Source: Planctomycetota bacterium
Lineage (GTDB): Bacteria; Planctomycetota; Brocadiia; JAADGH01
NCBI GenBank assembly: GCA_013152475.1
Contig: JAADGH010000239.1
Coordinates: 139,291-180,633, forward strand
DNA length: 41,343 nt
Reading direction: 5' to 3'
Shown piece by piece: positions 1-15,000 of this stretch; within the stretch, counting starts at the first letter, position 1; each line of letters opens with the position of its first letter. The position numbers and the translations under genes were made by a program. A model generated the notes under the pieces. The model made no database searches and was not told where the DNA came from. It was given only the letters and a program-made list of their open reading frames with translations.

Positions 1-3000
1 GCCTGCTCGAAGCTCCGAACGACGATCGCGTCGCCGAGACCCGACCCGATCGTCGTGCCGGCTTTGATAACGCCGTCGATGTTGCCCGTCACGTCGATGT
101 CGCCGATGGATCCGGCAGAAATGATTTGCACGCTGTCGCTGATACCGAAGCTGGCGTCGGTCACCTGCTCGTAAGTGGTATTGCCCAGCACACCGTAGTA
201 GGTGCCGAGGTGGATATTCCCGATATTCCCGCCTGCGGAGATCTCTGCTGATACGGGGAACACGTAGCTGTTGCTGTATCCACCGCCAAAGCCCAGCCGG
301 CCGTCCGCCATGTAGATATCACCGATGTCGCCCCCGGCAATCAGATTCATGCAGAAGTCCTGGTTGCTCGCGCCCATACGGGGGGCATAGATCGCAGTGG
401 GCTGCGGATTTGTCGGGTCCTGGAACGCGACCGGCGTGCCAATATTTCCACCGACCTTGATCGTGGCGTAGTAATTATCGACGTAGCCCTCGAACATATA
501 AATCCCGCCGAAGTCGCCGCCAGCCTCCCACAATGTGTTCGTGCCGCTGAAGCCCGAGCCGTTGTAGATCATCACCCACCCGATGTCCTGCGCGGCGGAC
601 CACTGTCCCTGCAGGCTTCCGCTGTCCACCACATGCACATTGCCGATCGAACCGGTCTTCGCCGTCACCTTGCCCGCCAGATAGTGGCTGTCGTCCCAAC
701 CGTCCTGGGCCCAGACATCACCGATCGAACCGGCGGCCTCGACGACGCCACGCAGGTCGTTGCCTGCATCGTCGAAGATGATCGAGGCGATGTCCCCGTT
801 CGAGCCGTCAAGACCGCGCGCCTTGATCACGGCGGATCGCCCCCCGTTGAACTGGGCGATGCCCTGCGCATACATGCCAATGTCATAGATGTTCGCGCTT
901 TCGCCGGATCCGCCGACATTGTCTCCGGCTCGCCATGTAAAGCTCGTGGTCCAGGGCGTTATGACGCCCGTGGCCGGATCAACCGATTTGACGCGATGGT
1001 AACCCCAATCCCAACCGAAGTAGAGCAGCCTGTTCACGATCTTGTTCTCGTTGCCAGTCCACAGCGCGGCAGCGTTCGGACTCCCCGTCAACGTCGTGAT
1101 CCGCGTGTTTCTGGTCGTGACGGTCTCACCGTGGTAGACCTCGGTAAGCGTTATCGTGGTCGCGCCGGTCCTCGCCTGGATGGTGTAGAATCGCCCGTCC
1201 GGCCCCGAGATCACACTGCCGGCGCCGATCGTCTGCGGGGTGGTTTCCCAATCGTCCCCGCCGGTCAGACTGAGCGTCACGGTCGGGGTGCCCTGGGTAA
1301 ACGTAACAAGCGTGTCCGACCTCGTGGATTGCCAATTATCCAGTTCAATCCTCCCACCGTTCGTCATCCAGTACGCATAGCGTGTATAGGCGTGATTGTT
1401 GATCACAAACCCGGCCGTCCGGATGCCGTCGGAATCGACGAGCGTGCCGATGTCCGTCTCGGACTCGATCAGCGCAACCGGACCGATGCCGCCCCGGCCC
1501 ACGGTGATCGTGCCGCCGTCGGCGCCATCACGCCCGATCCGGTGGACCCGAATCTGGCCGTCGATGAAGTAGCGATCGTTGTTCTCCGACTGGGTAATGT
1601 TATACACATCGCGCGCCCAGATGCGGTCGTTCACGTCGAACTGGCCGAGGAAGATCGTCCCGACATCGGCGTTGGTGATTGTCATCTCGCGGACCTCAAC
1701 GCCGCGTTCCGTGCCCTGGTCGCCGATCTGCGCGAATTGCACATTATTCGCGGTGATCATGTCCGCACCGAGGTAGACCGACGGCGGTCGCCACATGATG
1801 CGATCCACGCCGCCCGGATCGCGCCGCCAGGCGACGCCGCCCTCGTACAGATCCGGCTCGATGTCGATGTTCCCGTCGCCCATGGCGCCCAGGTCCACCA
1901 GCTTTGCCGCGCCCGTGGTCTCCTCGTAGAGATAAATCTCCCCGTCGAGCCAAGTGGACGTTCCCTCATCGTAATCGCCTCGCGCAAACGCGACGTCCCA
2001 ATCGTAGAGCGAGGGGTTCATGTCGTCCACATTGTTGTTGGTCAACTGAGTGGTCACGTAGCCGTCATAGAAGAATATCTCGAAATCGTTTCCGTCATTC
2101 GCTTGGAAGACGGCGCGGCTGCTGTAGCTGTCGGGGGCCAAGTCATCGCGAAGGTTGTCTTCGTCTCCATCGGAAATATTCCGCGTGCTGCTCGCGGCCC
2201 AGGACGTGCGCCGGTAGTAGATATCCCAGTCATCCGGAATGGCCAAGCCCGCTTCATCGAGGCCCTTGTTCGTGTCCAGGTGTTCCCACGTCACATAGGT
2301 ATTGTGAATCGACGGGTTCACATCATCCACAGGCGTATCGCCCGCAGCCGGGTTGAACGTCAGGTTGTCGTCCGTGTAGACCTGCTCGGCGCTGCCATCG
2401 AAGTAGATGATATCCCATTCGGTCACGGCATAGGTCGCCAGCGTATCCGGATCGACCCGCTGCCAGACAAAGGTATCGTTGTAGTTGTCAACATTGCGGT
2501 CATCTACGTTGTTGTCGCCGCCGGCGAAACCCAGCTCGGAAACCGCGTCGACGTAGGTTACCGTGCTTCCGTTAAACTGATAGCGCAGGATATCCCAATC
2601 ATCGCCATCCCACGCCTCAAAGGCGATATAGCCGCCGTGGATGGTCGGGTTCTGCGGCTGAGAATACCCGCCGGGGAGTGTGATCAACACCTGCCCGGAT
2701 CCTGTCCAATAGTAGATGTTGCCACTCCGCTCGTAGACCAGCTTGTCCTCAAAGACCTCGATGTTTGTTGCGCCGGTCGGCCCCAGGGACTGCACACGGT
2801 AGGCCGTCAGACTGGCCTGGCCGTGGCCCATGTACGGCCCAACACCGAGACCCTGCTCCGAGCCGCTCTCGCCGTTGATGACAAACAGCGCTTCGCCGCC
2901 CGGCCCTACCGCCGCCGGATCGATGCCTGTCACCGTCACGTCGCACTGCTCCCCGTTTTCGAAGTAGGTGAACGTAACACCGTCGTCCAGGTATGTCTGC

Positions 3001-6000
3001 ACCTTGCCGCGAATGACGCCGGTAACCGTCAGGATCCCGGAGTCCATCTCGTTGTTGCCGCCTCGAATGCCCTCGCCGCCCGGCACGACGTCGCCGTCGA
3101 TGTAGATTGCGCCCTGCAGGCGACCGGCCGCCGTCAGGCCGCTGATCTTTGTCCCCGGCAGCGTGGTGAAGGTGTCGCCCACACCGAAGGCGCCGAGCGT
3201 CAGGCCCATGCCCGTGCTCGTGGTTACGTCAATCGCAGCCGGCGTCACGCCGGGTTCCGTGACCGGCGCATCCACGTTGCGGACCGTGTCGAGGGAGAGG
3301 CCGTTGATGGTCGTGCCCGTTACGTATACCCGATCTACATCCCAGCCGTTGCGGTAGCCAAACGTCCCCGCAGTCAAGCTGCCGCCAGTGAAGAAGATGC
3401 CCCCGTTGCTGAACTGGGCCAATGTGCGGTTGCCCACGCGACGGATGTCGCCGATGGTGCCGGACACATCAATGCCCGCCGTGTTGAACACGAACGTCGC
3501 CGCGTCGTCCACGAGGACCGTGCCGACAACGTCGCCGCCGTCCACCTGGAGCAGGCCGGCGATGTCGCCGCCGACGCCCAGATTCATGTCGCCGAGGTCG
3601 GCATTGCGCAGGATGACCCGCTCGCCGGCGCCAATACCGGCGGCACTGGACAGGCTCAGGCTGACCTGTGCGTGCAGGTCATGCGGACCGATGCCGTTCT
3701 GGGTGCGCGTGGTGTCGAAGTCGCCGCTGGTATGAACAGCGTATGTGCCGGTGTCGCGCACCGTCCAGTTGTTGTCGTAGTACATGATGAACGCTTCGCC
3801 GTTGTAGGTCGTCACGCTGCTGTACTCGTATCCACTGGTGAGGTCGAGGTTCTCGTACCGCAGTGGGAGCATATGTCCGCCGTCGATCGTAATGTCCGCC
3901 GTATTGCCCCCGCCCGGACCATCCAGAATGATCGACTTCGAGACGCCGTCTTCGCTATACATAAATGAGCTGCCGTCGAGCGCATGGCCGTGAGAAGTGA
4001 TCGGGCCCATGATGACACCGCCCTTGCCGCCGGTCAGGTAGCTCGACCCGACCGATACCGCGCCGCTTCGAATCTGTCCAGCCACGTCGATCTCGCCGGA
4101 CATATAGCCCCGATTGCTCGCGGTGGTCCAGTAGGCCTTGGTAATGCTGCCCGAAATGTCGACGACGCCCGTCAGATCGCCCCCGACCACAATGGACGAA
4201 TTCAGGTTGCCGCCATAATTTTCGACCCTCGTGCCGATGCGGACCAGCCCGTCCATGTTCCCGTCGATCTTGAGGTCGCCCCATGTCTCCTCGTAGTTGC
4301 CGCCCCAGTTCCGCCAGAACATTCCGAGGGACCCGCGCCCACCGACAACGATCTTTGCGCCGCGCTCCACGTTTCCATAGATGTTGAACCCCCGTTCAAG
4401 ACCCAACTGGCTCACATAGGACCGCATACCGCCCAGATTCGATATCTGGTAGGTGCCCGCCATGAATCCATCCGGGTCAATCCCCGTATCGGGCGGGCGA
4501 ACACCATTGGTGGGGACCACCACGCCCGGGTTCGTAATCAACTGGCCGCCGAAGTCGCCATCGATCCAGATACCACGATAGAAGCGATCCTGGGCCAGAA
4601 TCATGCCGTCGTAATCGTTGTGGATAACGATATCCACATTGATATCGCCACTCCACCCATTGACGCGGATATCTCCCTTAAGGGCGCCAAACTCGAATGG
4701 CTTTGTCGGCGACTCAACGCTGCTCGTAGTCGGATTATAGAGACCGTAATGGCTGTGAATGCTGCTGGCGCGACTGCCGGCAATGATATCGCCGTACACC
4801 GTTCCATCGGCTCGGAAGAGGTCGCCCCAGTTGTTGCCACTGCGCCCAAAATCGCCCAGAGAGTATTCGGAGATCGTTGCCCGCGGCAGATTATCGATCG
4901 TAACCTTGCCGTTCACGAAGTCCATGATCTCAAAGACTTCGTAATCGAACTCACTGTCGGACGTGTCGGCGCGATCCAGAACACCAATGTCGCCCGACCG
5001 CACGCTCCCGCCGGCTACATTGATGATACGCGTCTGGTTGTTGCTGTCACGCGACACGAAACCGTGCAGGATGCTTCCACCGGCGCCCCCCCCGATGTCC
5101 GCGCTGCCATCCCCCCAGCCTTCGGTGCCGTTTATCGCATCGCCGCCGTCGATGTTCTCGTCACCAACAAACCAGAAGCCCTGAATTACGCTCTGGACAT
5201 ATACGCCGCCGAGGTTCCCATCGGCATGGACCGCAACCGTATTGTACCGACCTTCAGCGTTGTCATTGTCATCGCTTGTGACGCAGCCGTTCATCACGCT
5301 GATGTAGCCGATGTCGCCATAACTGTCCGAACCCGCTTCCGCGCTGATCAGGACACCGGCGATGTTCGGATTGGCCGTCTCGTTCGGGCCTGCCGTGATG
5401 CCGCCCCCGCGGCTGTAGTCGCCGCTGCCGGAATGCGAATAGACCCGGATGTCGCCAATATCCCCGCCCTCACCGCCAGGCGACTGCCCCGCCAGAATCC
5501 GGGCGCCCGGCCCGATGACAGAGCGATTTGCGTAGGACCCCACATCAATCCGCCCGATGCTCAAGCCCGCTTCGAGTCGGCCGTTAAAGCCGGCCTGATA
5601 GGACGTGGCGCCATTGTCTCCCCACCAGCCGTCCAGGATCTTGAAGTATCCGATGTTCCCCCCAGCCTGGACCACAGCGCCCTGGGCAAAGTCATGGTGG
5701 TTTGCATCGTTGGGCTGGCCGTTTCGCGCCCCATCGCCCTGCAGGAACTCTACCGATCCGATGTCGCCCGCAGCGCTGATTCCGCCCCGCAGGTCCGAAC
5801 CCATATTTGTGAAGTAGACGTGTTCGATGTCGCCGTTGCTGCCCGGTGTAGCGCCCTGCGCGGTAATGTTGCCGCTCATAACGCCGGAGAAGTCGTCCCC
5901 TTCAATCATGATCGTCCCAAGATCACCGCGAGAGACAATCCTCCCGCTGAAGGTCCCGTCAAGGCCGTCCACCCGAATCGTGCCCTCGGAGTGCTGATCG

Positions 6001-9000
6001 TCCATCCGCAGCGTCACCGTTTTTGCATGCAGATCGTACAGGATCAGGTCTTGCACGAAGCCACCCGCCGCCGTCAGGTCGATTTGTGCGCCGGAAAACG
6101 CCCAGTCGGACAGGTCCACACCCGGCGCGTCAATCGTAAGCATCCCCTCGCCATCCGGTCCGCCTGTCGCGGTGCCGAAGCGGCCGATCCGCACCGTGGC
6201 CGAGCCGATCTGAAACATGATGTCGCCCACGTTCAGATCAACCGTCTCCGTGTCCCCGTTCTCAGTGTACGTGAATGAACTGATCCACGTCCCACCATTT
6301 GTAAAGTATCCGACCTCTGTCACCAAGCCGCCATTCTTCGCGTCGCCGATGATGACGCCCCCAATATCCACCTTATTGTTGAAGATGGACCCCACGAGAG
6401 ATTGAACCGTCCCCGTCACATTTCCACTTGCGCCGCCTGTCGCGTGGGTTGTCAGTGTGCCGCCGCCGGTGACGCCGTTGATGTCATCGCCCAGGTGACT
6501 GCTCCGCACAAAGAAGTTGTGGAGCTCGCCCACATCCACGCTCGGATTCAGGCCGGTTGCCAGGTCCGCCTGTGGAAAAATGTCATACGTGATTGTGCCA
6601 AGCACGCTGGCATCGTCCGTGCCCACTCCATCGGCCAAGTTCAGGGTGCCGATCAGGCCCGTGTTCGTCCCGTCCGTTGCCGTAATATCGAGGAAGTCCA
6701 GAGGGGTCGCCGGGGATGTGACGGACGCCACGTTGATGTTCACACTGTCCGCCACGCCATTCACGACAAGGCTGACGAGGCCCTTCCTGCCGGCCAGGTT
6801 GCGCCGGCCGTCGCCCGTGCCGATGGTCAGTGTGGCCGTGCCGCCGCCCAGCGTATTGTCCACGATCACGGTATTGGCATTGCCCGCCTCGTTCCAGGTG
6901 AATCCTCCCGCCATGCCCCACATCTCCACATTCGGCACAACCACCGTCCCGTCCACCGCGCCATCCACCGTCAGGACGCCGGGGAGGAGCGTGCCGCCGC
7001 CGCCCAGCATGGTCGGGTCGATGCCCGCGCCGGCCACAATATTGCGGCCGATGTCGATAACCCCGTCCAGATCGCCATTGGTCACGGTAATCCAACCGGT
7101 CAGGTCGCGGCCGATGTCCAGCGTTCCGGACATGTTCCCCGCGTTCAGCAGCGTGAAGCCCCCCAGATCGCCGCCTACCGCGCCTCCGCCCGCGCCGGAC
7201 GGCTCGAAGATTCCCGTGGTCACCTGCTCGGCAAGACCAAACGTTTCGAGCATCACGTAACGGATGCTGTTCGCCTGAATGCCGATAACGCCGGTACCCG
7301 ATGCATCGGTGGAGAGTATCTGCGCCGCCATAATGTGGTCGAAGTCCAGATAGTCGCTGCCCGGCAAGGCCACGGTGCCGCTTGTAAGCATGTCCAGGGA
7401 ACCCAGCGCAGCGTGCGTCGCGTCGAACACAGTGACGCTAACTATGCCTTCCGTTCCGATGGAGTTGCGCGCGCCCAGGCCATCACCGATCACGAAATCT
7501 ATGAATGCGGCGTTGCCGACCGACGCATCCCAGATCACCGAATTTTGATTGTTCAGGGCCGGCGCGCCGCCCTGGTTCACATAGTCCTCATACCAGGAGA
7601 AGCTCTCAACGCCGATGCCGGTAACGGGAAGGGAGAACATGATCTGCCCGTCCACTGTCCCGCCCACGGCCAGGGCGCCGCTGAGAATCGGAGACATGAC
7701 CGTGTCGATGACGGCGCCGGCCCGCACATCGCCCTGGATGGTGAACGACCCGCCCGGAATGCCGCCCGGAATGGTCACCACGCCGCTGACATCATAGACC
7801 GTAATGTTCTCGGCCGCCCAACCGTTGATGGTCATATCGCCCAGGCCGAAGTCGGCGTTGGTCGTCGTAATCAGGCCCGTGGCGAGCTGATTGGCCGTGA
7901 CAGGCTGCTGGATACTCACCTCGAACGGAGACGCCCCGGCGGGGCTCAGGCCGTTCGTGCCGTCGGCGATCACCAGCCCTGTCAGGCCGCCGACCGTAAT
8001 GTTGACGGTCCGGGCGAGGCCGCCCTCCGTATCGGTCCATCCCCCGCCGCCGTTCAGTGCGGTGTAGACCCGTCCGTAGTTGGAACCGCCTACCGTAAGG
8101 CTGCCGGAAGCAATATTCCCGTAGATTCCCGGCGTGGCGGACCCATCGCCTCCCGGCCGGATGACGCCCGTGGAAAGGATGTCGCCGGCGATGTTGATGG
8201 TCCCCGTAATGTTGGCCATCGATCCGATCGGCGTGCTGATCTCACCCACCAGATTCCCGCCGATCGTGATAGCGGACGTCATGTCCGTGCCGGCGTTCAT
8301 GTGGAAGAGGTTATTCACGTCGCCCGCCGTCGTCACGTTGCCGAAGCTCTGCGCCCAGACATTGCCCTGGATGCTCCCCACATCAATGGCGCCAAAGGGA
8401 GAATTCGGCGAGTAGATATGCTTGATATCCACATTGGTGGCCGTCAGGCTCGGAGCGCCGCCCAGGGACCGCACCGTGACCAGGCCGCTGGTCAGGTCGG
8501 AGTAGGTCTCCACGTCGGAGGTGAAGACCACCATGCCGTCCGCCCGCAGAATCGGCTCGTACGACCCTTTGACATCCATGCGCCCCGAGGCGTGCTGGTT
8601 GTTCGTAAGGTTTTCAAGGCTCAACACCCCTTCGGACAGGTCCATGAAGTAGATGTCAGTGATGAGCCCGTCGCCGTCACAACCAGCCTCCGGCGACGTG
8701 GTCACCGTGGTCCAGCCGCCATCGCCTGCAACCGGTGCGCCATAGGGCCTCGATGTCTGGAACACCAGGGAGTCGCCCGATACGCTGTAGTTGTAGGAGT
8801 CGAGGCCGCCGGTGTTCTCCGTCAGGTTGCGCAGGAAGTTGTCGCCCACGTCATACCACATGACATCTCGGATGCCATCCTCCGGTGTGTGCGTGGCGTC
8901 GCGCACCTGCTCGAAAACGATGTGGTAGGTGTCGTCGCTCAGGGAGGCCGTGCCCTGCGTATTCCGCGCCACGACCGGATCGTAGGCGTCCTGCGCCGGG

Positions 9001-12000
9001 AAAAGATAGCCGTTGCGATAAGGCCCGCGCTCGGTGCCGTACCCGCGGATATCCGTGCCCAACCCGTCGTTGAACGTAATCTGCTGCAGGTTTACCTCGC
9101 TTTCGTTCTGGATCGGTGTCCCGTCATCGTTCGGATCCAGATCGACGTATTCGATCTCCCTCACGCCGCGCCCGTTGTAATTGTCCGTTTCGAAGGCAAC
9201 CGTGTCGCCGTTGATGTACGGGTTGAAGGAGTAGTAGGACGCGGACGTCTGCCACGTGTAGTAGCCCCAGCGGTAGCCGCGGTAGTTGTTGTTCGTCAGG
9301 GAAACGCCCCGAATCCCGTCGCCACCGGGGGCCCGTGTCAGGTCGTAGAACACGATGTCGCGCCGGCCGTTGTAGTTTCCGGTGTCCCCTGTGGCCACGA
9401 CATAGTGCCCGGAAATCTGCGGCTCATAGACGCTGCCGTATGAACGGATTCCGGTGTTGTCGTCGAGCCGCCATGCATTTCCGGCGCCAGTGGTCATCTC
9501 CGTCGCCGTCGTATAGTACAGCCGGCTCGCGGCCGCCCAGTGGTTGTCCCGCTCGGTAACGTTGAAGGCGATGTAGGTATCACCGGTCCCGCCGATTGCG
9601 GCATCGTCGTAGGAAATCTGGGCGCCCCAGGCCGTCCAGTTCGGGCGGTCCGCCGTCACCACCTGCGTCGGCGACCCTGCCACACCCGTTGTCAGGTCGT
9701 AGAAGTAAACGCGCCTCGATGGGCTGGTACCCACGTAGCGATTCGTATCCATCTCGTAAACCACATAGTCGCTGGCCGCCTGGAAGTTGAAGGCGTCGTC
9801 GTTGTTGTATGCAAGCTGGGAGATGTCCATCAGCGTGCCGGCCCCGGGACCGGTGATCTGGTAGGCGTGCACCTGCGTCTGGCCGCCGGTGTGGTCGCCG
9901 CTGCGATAGGTCTTTGAGCCGAAGACGACCCAGTCGCCGCTCGTCCCCGTGAACATCGGGTTGAAGCTATCCTGATCGTAGGCCCGGCTGGGCTCGGTTT
10001 CCCAGTTCGTCGCGTTCCACAGTGTCTGCGCACCCGTGGTCGGGTCGATGTAGCAGATGAACAGGTCTTTGTAGCCGCTCGCTTCGTTCAGGCCGACAAA
10101 GGCAATATAGTCGCCGCGCGCGGCAATGTCCTCGACCTGATCGACGAGGAGACCGTCGGGCAGATCGATGACCACGCGCTGCTGCGTATTCGGATCAACA
10201 TACTCCACGGTACGGCTGTATTCGTTGCCGTTGATGGAGATCTCCACGTCCACAGCCGCCCCGGTGAAGACCAGGGACTTCGCCACGCCGTTTTCGGTGT
10301 AGTCGAACGTCGCGTCACCCCGATGATCGAACTCCACTCGGCCCTGGATATGCCCATCGATCTCCGGATCGGCGCCGACATCGAAAGTGGCGCCGAGGTC
10401 GGTGCGGATCCGGCCGGACGTCGATTCAATCAGGCCGTTGGGGCCGATGCTGCCGCCGATCAGGAAGTCGGTCTGGATGTCACCGGCATTGGCCGAGTTG
10501 GAGACGCCAAGGGAGCGATAGGAGCCATCCATCAGGCCGCCGACCGCCGCGCCTCCTTCACGGTATGGCACAAGGACGCCAAGATCGTCATACACGTAGC
10601 CGACGTTCAGGCTGCCGTTCATGGCCGGGCGCGCCGTGCTCGTGCTGTAGTTGCGCGTGTAGATTGTGGCGCCGTTCCGCATGTTGCGGCCGATGGTAAT
10701 ATCGGCATTGATAAAGCTCCGGTCGCCGGCCTGGACGGGGACGGAGCAATGCACGTTGCCCCACGTCATGTATGTGCCTGCATTGATCGAGCCGCGCAGA
10801 AGCATCTGGAGGTTCGGGTTCTCGGGCTGCGCGCCGCCGCCGATGAAGTCCCGCCCGATGGTGATCTTGCTCGGGGCGTACCGAGGATCGCCAATGCTGC
10901 CGCGAGCGGCGGTGATGATGCCGGCGCCCGAGGGGAACGAATAGAACGACGACTGATATTCGGTGCTCACCTCGTCCTCGTTCACGTAGTCCACATACAT
11001 GTCCCGGCCGATCGTGATGTCGCCATAAATCCCGCCCGGGGTGCGGTAGGTCAGGCCGTCATCGCCGGTTTGGGTCGAGGTGTACGAGGTGTCATAATAC
11101 GCGAACAACCCAATCCGGCCGGAGAAATCGCGGCCGATGTCGATGCTGGCATTGATCGCCCGCCCGGCCATGACATCGCCCTGGGCCGTCAGGTCGCGGC
11201 CGATGGTCAGGAAGGTATATCCCGCGCCCAGGTTTGGCGCGCCATCGTACGGGTCGCCGTTCATGGTGCTGTCCGGGTCGCCTGCCCGGCCGATCCGGCC
11301 GACCACCCGGCGTGTCAGGCTGTCGGAGCCCCAGTTCATGTCGATCCAGATGCGCCCGCCGAAGTCGCGGCCGACCTCGATCGTGCCGTAGAAGTTGCCG
11401 TTATCGGCGCGAATCTCCCCCCAATAATCCCGACCGACATGCATATCGAAGTCATCGCCAAAATCGCCGCCGCGACGCCACGAGTGGTTGCCGCCCTGTC
11501 GGTAGAGGCGAACCATATCGAGGAAATCACGGCCCGCCCAGAAGCTGCCGTCGATCTGGGCATTCCGGTCGTCCGGATGAAGGAAGCCGGCCCAGACATT
11601 GGCCTGGAGGTCCCTGCCGGCGATCACGTAGGCATCGCTGGTAATCGATCCGCCAATGCGCATATTGGCATCGTTGAAGTCATTTGCGAAGATCGTGCCG
11701 GAGAAGTTGCCGCCGCCGTCATACAGGCTGGCGCTCGGGCTGTACCAATAGGGCTCAGGCGTTCCGACCGCCGAATACCACACCGGGCCGGTCGTGATGA
11801 TGTGCGTGCCGCTGGCGATGTATTTCCCGGCGCGAATGACGCCCGTGATGTTGCCATTGTCCACGCCGTCGTCGGTGTTGACCGTCGCAAAGCTGCCCGG
11901 GCCGTGGAAGTCGCCGTCGCGGACCCAGATGTCGCTGCCCATGTATTGGCCGGATACCTCGCCGGTGAGGTTGCCGTCGCGGATGAAGATTACGCCGCGC

Positions 12001-15000
12001 TGTGTGTCGCCTGCCGAGCCGTCCCCTTCGCTGTTGCCCATCCAGTAATAGGAAGAAACGATGCCGCTCAGGTCGGCGTCATCGCCCAGGATCTGGAGCG
12101 TGCCACGCCATGTGTCGGACAGAATCGTCCCCGCCATGTCGCCGCCGCGGATCTTGATCGTTGCCCCCCTGGAGTAATAGTGCCGCCTTCCGCCATAGTA
12201 TTGCGACTCTTGCAGGTAATCCGTGTCGGCCATGCCCGTATCGGCGTCCCAGATGACCGGGTCGTTCGTGTAGGCTTCAAAATCATAGCCGGCCAGCAGG
12301 TAGGCCTCCTCCTGCATACCGCCTTGGACGTCGAGGAGGAAGTCGCGGCCTATGTCGCGCGACCAGTAGTATGGATCGGAACTGGAGAAGCCGCCGGTCC
12401 ATGTGGTGTACATCCCAGCGCCGATCCGGCCGGATACGAAATCGCCGCCGATGTAGATATTGTTATTGATGTCGCCGGAGTAGGTGATGATCTGCCCTCC
12501 GGGGAGGGTATCCGCCCGCGACCAGGAGAGCCAGTAGTCGTTGGACATGTTGTCCTGAGCAAACCCGTCCGGATCGTAGAAATCGCCGTAGATTCGGAAG
12601 CGTCCATTGCCTGTAGCCGCGTCGCCCCGGATGTCGCCGGCGATTTCGCGGTTGGGGTTATTGTGGTCCCCGGTATAGGTTACTACACGAATTCGCCCGT
12701 AGAAATCGCCATCGCGGGGCTCGGTTGGATGAGTGGCGTCCCAGTCGCCCACGACATCGATATTCGTGAAAATATGGCCATCGACCCAGAACTCGCCCTC
12801 CGCCGTCCAATCGCCGCCGACACGAATGTGCCCGCCAAAGTCCACATTGCTGTCATTGGTCACGTAGCCGCCGCTGAAGCTGTAGTCCGCCCCGCCATGA
12901 AAACCGCCGTACGACCATCGGCTCACACCGGCGGGGGTGTTCAGGATTGAGTTCGGGTGGTCGTATTCCAGGCTGTAGATCTCGGCCTTGTCGATCCGAC
13001 TGTAGATCGTGCCCCGCATATCGCGGGCGATATCGATGGATGTGTCCAGGAACCCGCCGCGCGCCGCATAGAGGACATATCCGCTGTAGTCCACCGCGCC
13101 GCCGTTGACTACCGACCCGCCGAAGTCGCGGCCCACATCGACGTTGACATTGTAAAAATCGCCGAGAGAGAGAAGCTGCACGCCCCGGATGAAGTCACGG
13201 CCGGCATGGATCGTCACCGTCGTATTCAGATTCTTCGCATTGCCGAAGGCCTGGCCGCCGCTGTTGAAATAGACTTTGTTTGCCTGGCCGCTGTTGGCGA
13301 CGAACATGTCGAGCTGGCCGCTGTCGTTCACGTCGCCCAGAACCACATCATAGCTATTGTCCGCATCCGGCGCGACATCCGCCCCGGCCTGGAACGTGCC
13401 GTTGCCGTTGCCGCGGTAGATCCTCGTGGTCCCGCCATCGTTGGCGACGACGATGTCGAGGTTTCCGTCCCCGTCGATGAGGCCCACGGACAGGCCCCGC
13501 GTGTTCCCCGTATCCGCGCTAATGTTGGTTCCGGCTGCAAATGTGCCGTTCCCATTGCCCTGATAGTATCTGTTTACCTGTCCGAGGTTCCCTGTGACAA
13601 CGTCCAGATCATTGTCATTGTTGAAATCGCCCACCGCGATGGCATACGTATTGTACGTGTCCGCGCTGATCTGCTGCGCGGCCCCGAACGCGCCGCCGCC
13701 CAGGTTCATGTGAATCACGTCGGTCTGGCCGACGTTGCCGAAGAAGATGTCGAGGTCGCTGTCGGTGTCGGCATCGCCAAGAGCCACGGCCTGGGTGTTA
13801 CTCGGGCCGCCGATGGCGGTCCCGTTCGGCGCGATGCCGTTCCACTGCTCGCCGGGATCGAACTGCCCGTTGAACGGGTCGACGTCGATGAACTGACCGG
13901 CGTAGATTCTATTGACCTGTGCGCCCGAGTTGCCCACCACAATGTCAATGACTCCGTCCCCGGTCACGTCGGCCACGGCCACGCATGTGGTGTTCTCGGT
14001 TTCGGACGACTCCCACGGCTTGATGGGCTGGGTTGGATCGCCGTCCTGGAAGATCGTGAATCCCCCGTTCCCGTCGCCCCAGTAGACCCGGTTCACTTGG
14101 CCATCGTTGGCGACGATCACGTCCATATTGCCGTCGTAGTTCATATCGGCGATGGCGACGGAGGTGGTATTGTCCGTATGAACCGTCGTGGTAACGACCC
14201 CACCGATCGCGTCATATCCCGTCACGGCATAGATATCGATGCCGGGCCCAAAGGTCCCGTCGCCGTTGCCGAGGTAGAGCTTGTTGGCCTCGCCGTAGTT
14301 TCCGACCACGACATCGAGATCGCCGTCATTGTTCATGTCGGCTGTGGCAATGGCGCGGGAGTCATCGGTGTCCGCACTGATATCCAGCCCGGCCACGAAC
14401 GCTCCGCCGCCGCTGTTGTAGTAAATCCGGCTGGATGCGCCGGCATTGGCCGCGACGACATCCGGCCCGAGCGCCCCGTCGAGCTCCACCAGGGCAATGT
14501 CATGCGTCTCCCACGTATCCCCGCTGATATCCTCGCCCGGCGTGAACCCGCCGGCGCCGTTGCCGCGATAGAGCCGGTTTACCTGGCCCAAATTGCCCAC
14601 AACAATATCGAGGTGCAGGTCGCCGTCCATGTCGGCCACGGCGATGCCCTCGGTGTTCTGAACGTTGCCGCTGATGTTTACCCCCGCCGCAAACGAGCCG
14701 GCGTTGTTGGCATAGAACCTGTTCGTCTGATTATAGTTCGCCACCACCACATCCAGGCGGCCGTCCTCGTTAATATCGGCAATCGCGACGTCTGTGGTAT
14801 TGTTCGCATCGCCCGTGACATTGCGCCATGTGCTGAAGCCGGCGGCGTATTGATAGACCCGGTTCACCTGGCCATAGTTCCCGAAAAGAATCTCCACATT
14901 GCCGCCGGGGTTCAGGTCGTCCACCGCCACGCACGTCGTGTTCTGGACGTCCCCCGTGATGTTGACAGCGGCCTGGAACGTCCCGTCCCCGTTGCCTCGA

